Of a stretch of 10,262 bases of DNA, positions 1 through 6,204 are shown one piece after another. The translations under genes were made by a program, and so were the position numbers. This DNA comes from Cylindrotheca closterium. Lineage: Eukaryota; Bacillariophyta; Bacillariophyceae; Bacillariales; Bacillariaceae. The stretch spans positions 1 through 10,262 of the forward strand of contig CAKOGP040002071.1 in assembly GCA_933822405.4 (NCBI GenBank), in the 5' to 3' direction. Each line of letters starts with the position of its first letter. The stretch's first letter is position 1. The notes below the pieces were generated by a model. That model had not been told where the DNA came from. It did no database searches and saw only the letters and a list, made by a program, of their open reading frames with translations.

Positions 1-57
1 CATCGTCAGATCGACGTGCTTCCCTGGAGGCCGATTTGTCCTTACTACTTACGGACT

Positions 58-279
58 CTAGCAATCGTACGCGTGCACGACAGCATGGTCGATCTCATAT
101 TCAATAGCACAGTCACCTTTATTTGTTTTTGGATGGTAGACCTCGGTACATATCGTAGAAACTTGCCCGAAATTTTGTTGAACAACGAATTTCTTGAATT
201 TGTTGGTAGTGACCTTGGATCCATCGCATGAAACAACTTTGAGCACCCTGTTCCAATCGATAAAACAAAAGGAAACCAT
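58..279 (-). pseudogene. Possible decayed retrotransposon integrase fragment
   Basis: This is a 73-codon open stretch on the minus strand. Its middle resembles the part of a retroelement integrase core around the second catalytic Asp: a D-G-S-x-V-T-T-N-K-F-K-K-F block, then about 20 residues later a Y-H-P-K-T-N block like the YHPQTN/NPQAN motif of Ty3 and Ty1 integrases. The catalytic Glu that should follow the Asn is not in its normal place, the usual N-E/Q residues around the Asp are altered, and the reading closes soon after with TAG. No zinc-finger or first catalytic Asp is recognisable upstream. I read it as a small old fragment. The similarity is weak and could be coincidental; class (copia or gypsy) cannot be decided. 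Confidence 0.3.
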
Positions 280-344
280 GTCACATTACCATGTCTGGTG
301 AATCGACGTTGAACCAGCCCATGTTCCACCAATCAATTCCTACA

Positions 345-957
345 TTTGCAGAGTGTATCTCATATACTCTCGGATCTCTTGCCACCCCCAATCACCTCCA
401 AGTAAGCGCTGCATGAAGTCATGTATCATGTCCAAGGAACAGAATGTGAGCAATGTATATCATGTGTCTCGCGCAATATCAAATAGCAAATGCTCTAAAA
501 AAAAACTTTTGCACAACTCGATTGATTCAGCCACTTTCCTATCTCGGAGTGATGAGATGAGTCGTTTGTCACATCCTTCGTCATAAAATCCAACGAAACA
601 CCAACAAAACTGGTAAACAAATCCGAAATATCTCCACGGGTATCTAGCCATGATTTATCTTGATTTTATGGATGGTTTTTAATACGATCATCGAACCGAT
701 AAACGAGAAGACGAACGCCTCCGAGATCGGTCATGAGATGGAGAGCTTGATTCCGATGACGGATAATATATTGCTGTAAGATGTCAATCTCATCAACATG
801 GTCTTTTCCTACCGGTACGCTTCCCCATGGTACCGATACGGCAAAGTAACTGCCGGACTATCATTATTCGTTTCTATTCTCAGAAACAGTACAGTGTAGT
901 ATAAAAGTGTTGAACTACAATACCGGTACAGCATAAACATGTATGGTTCTTGTTTTA
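345..957. other. Intergenic, no gene seen
   Basis: No coding region, RNA gene or large repeat is supported here. Short open frames exist on both strands (for example minus 460-651), but none resembles a known family. Two copies of the 8-bp palindrome TACCGGTA lie at 810-817 and 921-928. The stretch may be part of the same degraded repeat DNA as the left edge. Confidence 0.5.
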
Positions 958-1106
958 TGGTGGAGTCTTTAGTGAAATTTTAGCCAATGAGAGTTAGTCG
1001 ATTCACTAAAGATGAGTCTATTATTAGTGGTATGAGCCAATCACAGCTCTCTATCACTAATGATGGATTCGACTAACTCTGTTCCACACTAAATTAGTAC
1101 TCTCCA
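958..1106. repeat. MITE-like inverted repeat element
   Basis: Two 12-bp arms, AGAGTTAGTCGA at 990-1001 and its exact complement at 1069-1080, face each other across 67 bp. Outside them the similarity continues imperfectly: the left side begins GTGGAGT and carries TTTAGTG, while the right side read on the other strand begins GTGGAGA and also carries TTTAGTG. The motif CACTAA/TTAGTG occurs several times inside and in the arms, so the interior may also fold. There is no coding capacity. Size (about 150 bp) and structure fit a miniature inverted-repeat transposable element or a foldback element. No clear target duplication was found, so the outer limits are approximate. Confidence 0.5.
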
Positions 1107-2339
1107 CAGACTTCAAATGATGTTAGGGGGGATGTTAGGTCCAAGCTCCATACGGCCCTAGCAGTTTTTCTTTGCCTTATCAAACGACTAAAGACCTTGT
1201 CTTAAGGACCAACCTTAGCCCTCGATCATGAGGAAGCGCTGTAGATCCCCTAGGATGACTTTGAGCTAACCTGAAGAATGGGATGGTAGGTTGGCACCAA
1301 CTGAAATTGACTGGTACTACATGAGGTAATAGATAGATCCAACGATAGAAACTGATTTTTCAATCTTTCAGATAGAGCACTAATATGTATTGTGGAGTAT
1401 CGTTCAGACTTCTCTGATGGCAGAGTGAAATCAACTGCTGATACCGGTATAGGTAGGTACGACTACTAGTAGTACTACTTGATAGTAGTAGTCTCTTCAC
1501 CTTTGGAATCAAGTCATTGTCTCAAACTGGTGCAAAAAGGTTGATTGTATTGCCATCAGAGTAGAATATACAATACCCGAATCTGAAAGCATCATCTATG
1601 ACTATACTGTATCAGACTTTCCTATCGCGGCTTTGGCCAGCAAGGAACCATGCACTGTTTCTATCTATGTTTTCGCCTGTGAATCTTACTCAAAACCGGT
1701 TGATTATTGCATGTCTTCAATCGTGGAACACCCTTTGCGATGAAATCGGGCTTTGTGGTGGCCCCTACTCATCTTGCCTGGTTCCCAAAATGTTGAGTCC
1801 ATTGAGGACACCGCCGATTATCTACCGAATCCACTACTGGCTGGTTCTCGCAAGCCTCGCATAAGTAAGCGTTTCAATAGTATCATAGCAATAGTATCAG
1901 CTGCTAGAGTCGAGCAGTATTCATGCCTTCATTCACCTTGCTTCCAAATGGTTTGTTGTCGACACCAGATCGGGCTGCCGTCTTCACACTGACAGCACTT
2001 TGTTCATGGTTCCAATCTTGAAGTATTCGAGACACCAATAATCGCGGTGCGATGAGCCTCCGAGTTTTGATTTAATCTGCGATATGGAGGGATGTAAGAT
2101 ATTGTTATTGGCTTAGAGGTGCTTGGACATCATTTCAATACTGCTGTAGGCGGTTCAGACGCATCGATTATCACATCAAACATTCATGGATTGTTACCTC
2201 GTTCTAAATCTGTCTAAATCCTGGCTAACGCCAGGATCATAGCGTATGCCATCTTGCGACGCCACGTGTGAAACCAGCACTGTGTTGTATAGCCCCTTCA
2301 TTGCAATCCTATTGCTTTCTCCTCTTTTCTTCTCTCTTT
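1107..2339. other. Long intergenic stretch, no gene seen
   Basis: This stretch of over 1.2 kb holds no coding region I can support. The longest plus-strand ATG frame (1598-1864, 88 codons) has no recognisable motif and looks random in composition. A short hairpin-forming sequence lies at 1461-1493 (GACTACTA paired with TAGTAGTC), next to a TACCGGTA palindrome at 1442-1449. No tRNA or other structured RNA was recognised. It may be old transposon sequence, but nothing identifies it. Confidence 0.5.
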
Positions 2340-2413
2340 GTCAACTGTGTACCATACAAGCAAAAGCGCCTCCCACGCGCGGCCGAGCAGTTCTACCGTA
2401 TATCAATATCCTG
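2340..2413. repeat. 74-bp direct repeat, copy 1
   Basis: Starting GTCAACTGTGTACCATACAA and ending ATATCAATATCCTG, this block is identical over all 74 bp to 2659-2732. The sequences on the two sides of the copies differ. Read on the minus strand it carries an A-box-like sequence (TGGTACACAGTTGA) but lacks the B-box segment present beside copy 2. It is probably a partial copy of a dispersed, possibly tRNA-derived repeat. Perfect identity implies recent origin or conversion. Confidence 0.9.
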
Positions 2414-2610
2414 ACCTCCCACCATACACCTACCACCATCAGTGTTGGTGTTCATACTAGACATTGATACCTATAGGTGATACTGTAGCTCTCGGGGCTA
2501 TACGTGGGTACATTACCACTGCTGTGATTTTCCACAGACCTACATGACATTCCTGACCTTTGGAAAGGAATTGGGATATTGAGTATTGTATGGGCAGAAG
2601 AACACTCAGG

Positions 2611-2680
2611 GGTAGTCAAGACTCGAACTTGAGACCTCTGGCTATGCGACTGTTAATCGTCAACTGTGTACCATACAAGC
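2611..2680 (-). repeat. tRNA-like / SINE-like segment with Pol III box motifs
   Basis: Read on the minus strand, this segment has the order of an internal RNA polymerase III promoter: an A-box-like TGGTACACAGTTGA near 2673-2660, then about 35 bp later a B-box match GTTCGAGTC near 2628-2620. The B box sits in a good T-arm: five-base stem TCAAG/CTTGA closing the seven-base loop TTCGAGT. The strand that would form the 3' acceptor (CTACCCC) follows, but no matching 5' GGGGTAG is found and the anticodon arm pairs only partly. It is therefore not a functional tRNA; a tRNA-derived SINE head or tRNA pseudogene fits better. The antisense frame yields a D-S-N-L-R-P peptide, a common artefact of translating tRNA antisense. 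Confidence 0.5.
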
Positions 2681-2732
2681 AAAAGCGCCTCCCACGCGCG
2701 GCCGAGCAGTTCTACCGTATATCAATATCCTG
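2659..2732. repeat. 74-bp direct repeat, copy 2 (interrupted by the transposon)
   Basis: Identical to 2340-2413. Its right end coincides with the left terminus of the transposon-like element that starts at 2733. Copy 1 continues ...CCTG-AC, and the sequence beyond the far end of the element also continues CTG-AC, consistent with insertion at this point. On the minus strand this copy is contiguous with the B-box-containing, tRNA-like segment. Confidence 0.9.
2730..2732. repeat. Putative target-site duplication, left (CTG)
   Basis: CTG directly abuts the left terminal repeat and recurs directly after the right terminal repeat at 4534-4536. Three-base duplications are typical of several cut-and-paste DNA transposon superfamilies. 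The flanks also agree as TCCTG on both sides (2728-2732 and 4532-4536), so a 5-bp duplication is possible if the right terminus is drawn two bases shorter. Confidence 0.5.
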
Positions 2733-2748
2733 GAACACCCGGCAAATG
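2733..2748 (+). repeat. Left terminal inverted repeat
   Basis: GAACACCCGGCAAATG, a perfect 16-bp match to the complement of 4518-4533. The base outside also pairs (G at 2732, C at 4534), but it belongs to the putative CTG duplication. Farther inward the two ends resemble each other only patchily, for example a CG-TCCC then TTTAAAT-rich stretch near 2808-2830 and 4440-4470. Confidence 0.85.
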
Positions 2749-2981
2749 ACGAAAATCCGTCCCGCGCGGGGTCGACTGTGGGAATTCTGATGTCTTTCAA
2801 TGGGCGATCCCTGCCTTAAATATATTTCAGTTTTTAAACAATATCATTTTCACAGAACAACTTTATTTTCGATCTTTTCTGATCCTAATTCTGTAAATAA
2901 CAACGGGTCATTTGATGGTCGCAGGGTCATTAAGAAACTTCGAATTCCAAATCATATCAATAGACGGAATCCTGAAGTTGG

Positions 2982-3182
2982 GAGTTATAACTCACTGCGA
3001 GGGAATCCTTGAGTTATAACTCAAACGTGTGAGTTATAACTCAAACGTGTGAGTTATAACTCAAACGTGTGAGTTATGACTCAAACGTGTGAGTTATAAC
3101 TCAAACGTGTGAGATTTTACTCAAACGTGTGAGATTTTACTCAAACGTGTGAGTTATAACTCAAACGTGTGAGATTTTACTC
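2982..3182 (+). repeat. Left subterminal array of 20-bp palindromic units
   Basis: One isolated GAGTTATAACTC at 2982-2993 is followed by nine units in strict 20-bp register starting at 3011, 3031, 3051, 3071, 3091, 3111, 3131, 3151 and 3171. The unit is the 12-bp perfect palindrome GAGTTATAACTC plus the spacer AAACGTGT. Five registered units have the canonical palindrome, one reads GAGTTATGACTC, and three read GAGATTTTACTC. The spacer is almost invariant. The period is about two helical turns, so proteins bound to each unit would lie on one DNA face. Candidate roles are transposase binding and promoter or operator for the gene that begins 36 bp downstream. Confidence 0.9.
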
Positions 3183-3217
3183 ACCGAGCCGAGCTTCCCC
3201 CTTTTCCAAAACCGTTG

Positions 3218-3903
3218 ATGGAAATTCGAGCTGGCGGACCAACGACTACTTTCACCAAAAGATACAGTCCTGTACTTTTCCAGATCCAACCTATAAAAGA
3301 ACTTGTCAAGCAACATCATTGGGACAAAAACGAGTTCTACGGCGAGGCAGGAGGTGAAAGGAGAGAGGCTTTCAGCCGCTTCCTCACCAACAAGGTCAGA
3401 AGAAAGGGTTTTGGTTGGAAAGAATACGTTGATTTGCTGGATGAACGGGAAGTTGACATGTCAGCAAACACGGAGACGCAGCTGGCAACGGAACTTCAAG
3501 CCAAGTGAGAGCCAAACGATGGCAACGGAACTTCAAGCCAAGGGAGGGCCAAACGATGCCGTGGTGAACGACGCTCGTGCTGTTTTTATTTGACGAGGGC
3601 AAAACAGAAAAAAAATCATGTTGGCCTCACAGCACCGAGTTTCAAGAAACTAGGGCTGAATACCACCCATTCAAAAAACGAAAATTCAGAGAGCGGATTC
3701 AACAAGAAATTAGATTTCAAAAGTACCGCAACTATCTGGAGGATAAAAGAATGAACAAGCTGGCGAAGTTGAAGAAGGAAGAAAAGAAAGAGAAAAAGAA
3801 AGAAAACTTATTGCTCTATGAACAACGTATGAAAGTAGCAATGGCCGAAAAGGAGGAGGAAACAAAGAAGCAGGAGGAAGAATCGCCGATGTCTGAGGAC
3901 TAG
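3218..3903 (+). CDS. Unknown two-exon gene inside the element (185-aa charged coiled-coil protein)
   Basis: The predicted protein joins exon 1 (3218-3504) to exon 2 (3633-3903), stop TAG. The 128-bp intron starts GTGAGA and ends GGCCTCACAG, and the join restores one frame (AA + C gives Asn96). The start is the first ATG after an in-frame TGA at 3170. Residues 1-95 are mixed, with aromatic and basic positions (for example W35, F40-Y41, W67-Y70) and a GGERREAF segment near 45-52. Residues 105-180 are very rich in Lys and Glu, with Leu/Ile spacing that suggests a long helix or coiled coil; KKRK at 110-113 could be a nuclear signal. I recognise no family, and no transposase catalytic motif is visible. 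Position between the inverted arrays suggests a protein of the element, perhaps an array-binding or accessory factor, or captured host sequence. The intron model is a prediction. Confidence 0.5.
3483..3556 (+). repeat. 37-bp tandem duplication spanning the predicted splice donor
   Basis: Two adjacent 37-bp units (3483-3519 and 3520-3556) differ at only two positions. Unit 1 contains the predicted donor (CCAA-GTGAGAG); unit 2 has CCAAGGGAGGG at the same place, so both differences fall in the donor and destroy it in the second copy. The second unit lies wholly in the predicted intron. Since 37 is not a multiple of three, the duplication would shift the frame if read through. Confidence 0.85.
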
Positions 3904-3911
3904 CAAGTAGT

Positions 3912-3917
3912 AATAAA
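3912..3917 (+). promoter_or_regulatory. Possible polyadenylation signal AATAAA
   Basis: AATAAA occurs 9 bases after the TAG stop of the element's gene. In most eukaryotes this hexamer lies 10-30 bases before the cleavage site. It fits the plus-strand gene model, though stramenopile signals are often degenerate, so chance cannot be excluded in AT-rich sequence. Confidence 0.35.
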
Positions 3918-4160
3918 ATTGTATTAGATATGTGGTAAATTATCCTATATCAAAGAGAGGGTGACAGTTATTCATTTGGAATTGGACTGTTCCAACAACT
4001 GCACCGACACATTTTTGATGTTTGTCTGTCGAATATTTGAACGTGTCGACGGTTTTAAAAGTTTCATGGCGAAGTGTGTTGCATCGGATGATTTTTCATT
4101 CGTGGATCGCTTGAAGCGGCCCTTCCCCCATTGGAGAACATCATCCCCCTGACATTTTCT
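3918..4160. other. Element interior between gene and right array, no gene seen
   Basis: Open frames cross this stretch on both strands (plus 3961-4152 beginning at GTG; minus to 3972), but neither has an ATG start with a recognisable product. The minus frame contains a G-D-D-V-L-x-x-G-K-G sequence that superficially recalls a diatom domain of unknown function; the resemblance ends there. Confidence 0.5.
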
Positions 4161-4322
4161 GAGTACGTTTGAGTTATAACTCACACGTTTGAGTAAAAAC
4201 TCACACGTTTGAGTTATAACTCACACGTTTGAGTTATAACTCACACGTACTCACACGTTTGAGTTATAACTCAACGCCGTGAGTTATAACTCAGGATTCC
4301 GTTGTGATCTGAGTTATAACTC
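4161..4322 (-). repeat. Right subterminal array, inverted relative to the left one
   Basis: Units read GAGTTATAACTC plus ACACGTTT, which is the left unit on the opposite strand. Palindromes start at 4171, 4211, 4231, 4261, 4281 and 4311; 4191 has GAGTAAAAACTC, the complement of a GAGTTTTTACTC form close to the left array's GAGATTTTACTC. The 20-bp register breaks at 4243-4260, where a partial unit is inserted, and the outer copies have other spacers (ACGCCGT, then AGGATTCCGTTGTGATCT). The outer GGATTCCGT matches ACGGAATCC at the outside of the left array (2964-2972), so the homology between ends covers array plus junction. Confidence 0.9.
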
Positions 4323-4517
4323 AGAAAAAGTCACAATGACCAATTGGTCATCTGTGTCCATAAGTCCCTATTTGATAAATCATCACATAAAATAATATGT
4401 CATTAATAGTTAAAGGGAAATAACATAGATTTTTCGAAGCTAAAAATATAATTTTAAATCTCCGGGAGCGAGCACGTCAAACTTTGCGATCAGTGTCCCG
4501 AAAATACTCGGTCTGAA
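4323..4517. other. AT-rich spacer between right array and terminus
   Basis: No gene. It contains the perfect 14-bp palindrome TGACCAATTGGTCA at 4337-4350. The left side has related GGTCA repeats at about 2906-2931 in a comparable position outside the array, suggesting a second pair of diverged end motifs. Confidence 0.5.
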
Positions 4518-4533
4518 CATTTGCCGGGTGTTC
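4518..4533 (-). repeat. Right terminal inverted repeat
   Basis: CATTTGCCGGGTGTTC, the exact complement of 2733-2748, followed directly by the CTG of the putative target duplication (4534-4536). No mismatch in 16 bp suggests a fairly recent insertion or continued selection for function. Confidence 0.85.
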
Positions 4534-4546
4534 CTGACACTCTTCG

Positions 4547-4598
4547 TTTTTTCCTTTCTTCTTCCTTTCTTCTTCCTTTCTCCCCTTCTTTTCTCCCC
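4547..4598. repeat. Polypyrimidine tract with 11-bp tandem units
   Basis: A nearly pure C/T run on the plus strand built from CCTTTCTTCTT repeated about twice and then drifting to CTTTCTCCCC-type units. It lies about 300 bp upstream of the proteasome gene's ATG and immediately outside the transposon. Such tracts are often unstable in length; a promoter role is possible but unproven. Confidence 0.7.
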
Positions 4599-4898
4599 GG
4601 GGGATCTAGTATAAACTGCTCCACCAGCATAAAATAAAAACCACATGTATTATAAAAACATAAACAAAATCAATCGAATGAGTCAATCATATAGAGTGAA
4701 TTTGATTTTCGCGCGCTGAATGCGCATGTGAGAGGAAGGTTTCCGAAAGTCAAAGATTGTGAGAGCAACAGTGAGCTCCCGTTTTACTTCATCGCTAGAC
4801 AGAAAGGATCAACAGTCGACAGGCCCTTAATAAAATCCTTCCGAAAAGCCAAAGCTGCAAAATCTCTATAGCAACAAATTTGCGAGAAGACAAGAAAC
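4599..4898 (+). promoter_or_regulatory. Upstream region of the proteasome gene
   Basis: About 300 bp between the pyrimidine tract and the PSMA1 start codon, presumed to hold promoter and 5' leader. No convincing TATA box or initiator can be assigned. A GC-rich CGCGCGCTGAATGCGCATG segment at about 4711-4729 stands out from its AT-rich surroundings and could be a factor-binding site. The transposon insertion 365 bp upstream of the ATG limits how far undisturbed host promoter extends. Confidence 0.35.
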
Positions 4899-5766
4899 AT
4901 GTTTCGAAATCAATACGATACCGATGTCACTGTATGGAGTCCCGAAGGGCGGCTGCTTCAGGTGAGTTCGGTTTCCTTTCTTGGCTCGATGCGCCTTTCT
5001 TTGCTTACACGCTTACACACTGATCTATTTTTTGAAATATCAGGTGGAATATGCAATGGAGTCAGTCAAGCAGGGGTCCGCTTGTGTCGGTCTCCGCAGC
5101 AACGACTATTGCGTTCTTGGAGCCCTGAAGCGTAGTGTGAGCGAACTCTCATCTCACCAAAAGAAATTGTTGGAAATTGACGATCATATGGCCATGGGAA
5201 TTGCTGGTCTTACAGCAGATGCTCGTTCCCTTGCCAAGTACATGCGCAACGAATGCTTGAACCACAAATACGTTTATGGGGATAACATTCCACCTGCTGT
5301 TTTGATGAGCGATTTGGCGGACAAGCACCAACGTACCACTCAAACGTATGTAAGACGTCCTTTCGGAGTTGGTCTGTTGGTGGCGGGAGTCGATCCCCAA
5401 CGAAACTCTTGCCACTTGTATCAAACCTGTCCCAGTGGCAATCTCTACGAATTTTATGCATCGGCAATTGGCGCCAGAAGCCAATCTGCGAGAACCTACT
5501 TGGAAAAGCATTACGAATCTTTCCCAGCAAGTTCCAAGGACGAATTGATCGTTCATGCTCTGCAAGCTCTGGTTGGGTGTGTCAGTGGCGATGATGAGCT
5601 GACAAAAGAAAATGGAAGCATTGCGGTCGTTGGAAAGAACCAAAATTATATTCTTATTGAAGGGGAGGAACTGCAGCCATACTTGGATAAATTGGAAATC
5701 AAGAGAAATGATGACGACGATGCCGAGGAAGAGGAAAGCGAAGTCGCTGAGGCAATGGAAACTTAG
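4899..5766 (+). CDS. PSMA1: 20S proteasome subunit alpha type-1
   Basis: Exon 1 is 4899-4961 and exon 2 is 5044-5766, separated by an 82-bp GTGAGT...CAG intron; the product is 261 residues, close to the 263 of human PSMA1. The N-terminus (MFRNQYDTDVTVWSP) and the alpha-subunit signature running into VEYAMESVKQGS (22-33) are diagnostic. Also conserved are the GLTADAR motif (76-82), the RRPFGVGLL strand (125-133) and GARSQSARTYLE (163-174). As in all alpha subunits there is no catalytic N-terminal Thr; the protein forms part of the outer heptameric ring that gates the core and docks regulatory caps, in cytosol and nucleus. The tail from about 241 is strongly acidic (runs of Asp and Glu), as is usual for this subunit. 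The intron falls inside the signature. Retention would shift the frame. It converges on the GT61 gene. Confidence 0.97.
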
Positions 5767-6204
5767 ATGACTGTATAGCTGAATTCATTTTATCAGATTG
5801 TTTGCCTCACTCATCTTGATCTGGGTTCATTTACGATTTCAAACTAGCTCCGATCGTCTAATTTCATTTAACTGATGGTGAGCGAACGTGCCTTCTGCAG
5901 GCCCTTATTCTGCGCAGGTACAGCACTACACGCTCTTCAGCCGTACTATAGTGCTGCTTCCTTTCCGTTGGCAGTTGGGCTATTAGTATTGCTCTAATGA
6001 TGTGTCCTGCAGAATAGGCGTGTCGGTCCAAGAGTCTAGCCTTAAAAGCAAGCGCCCAAACTCCTCAGGCCACAACCAATTGATCCAGATTGATTCATGA
6101 GCCGTGTAATGTAATCGAGGTTGGAAAACGTTTTGGTTCAAGTTCCGATGTTTACACCGTTAGACATCCTTTTCAAGTGCTGAGCTGTGCACCGCCGGAT
6201 ATGG
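5767..6204. other. Convergent intergenic region, no gene seen
   Basis: This 438-bp gap separates the 3' ends of the proteasome gene (plus) and the GT61 gene (minus) and should hold both 3' untranslated regions. No canonical AATAAA stands out near either stop. An imperfect inverted pair, CCTTATTCTGC near 5903-5913 and GCAGAATAGG near 6009-6018, could form a weak hairpin. Confidence 0.5.

Larger units (their letters stand above)
2733..4533. mobile_element. DNA-transposon-like element, 1.8 kb, with inverted iteron arrays
   Basis: The limits are set by perfect 16-bp terminal inverted repeats, GAACACCCGGCAAATG at 2733-2748 and its complement at 4518-4533, flanked on both sides by CTG. Inside the termini come AT-rich spacers, then a 20-bp-period array on each side (2982-3182 and 4161-4322). 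The two arrays are inverted copies of each other, sharing even an ACGGAATCCTGA junction motif. The centre holds one two-exon gene (3218-3903). The symmetry matches cut-and-paste transposons in which the transposase binds subterminal repeats. No DDE/D transposase is recognisable, so the element may be non-autonomous, moved in trans, and the superfamily is unassigned. Insertion at the edge of a repeat that exists elsewhere uninterrupted (2340-2413) supports mobility. Confidence 0.75.

Noticed and set aside
1598..1864. 88-codon plus-strand frame
   Set aside because: No motif, no plausible splice partners, and overlapping frames are equally open; nothing supports coding.
2560..2790. Plus-strand frame with a D-S-N-L-R-P-L peptide
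   Set aside because: This peptide type is the known artefact of translating the antisense of a tRNA-like T-arm; the frame overlaps the SINE-like segment and crosses the transposon border.
2982..3182. CRISPR-like array appearance (regular 20-bp repeats)
   Set aside because: There are no unique spacers, the whole unit repeats, the genome is eukaryotic, and the inverted partner array shows a transposon-end structure.
3972..4184. Minus-strand frame in the element containing G-D-D-V-L-x-x-G-K-G, recalling a diatom domain of unknown function
   Set aside because: There is no ATG start before the motif, the frame runs into the repeat array, and the conserved residues expected after the glycines are missing.
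5149..5643. 164-codon minus-strand frame opposite the proteasome gene
   Set aside because: It is fully antisense to the conserved PSMA1 exon 2 and has no recognisable domain; a shadow of the real gene.
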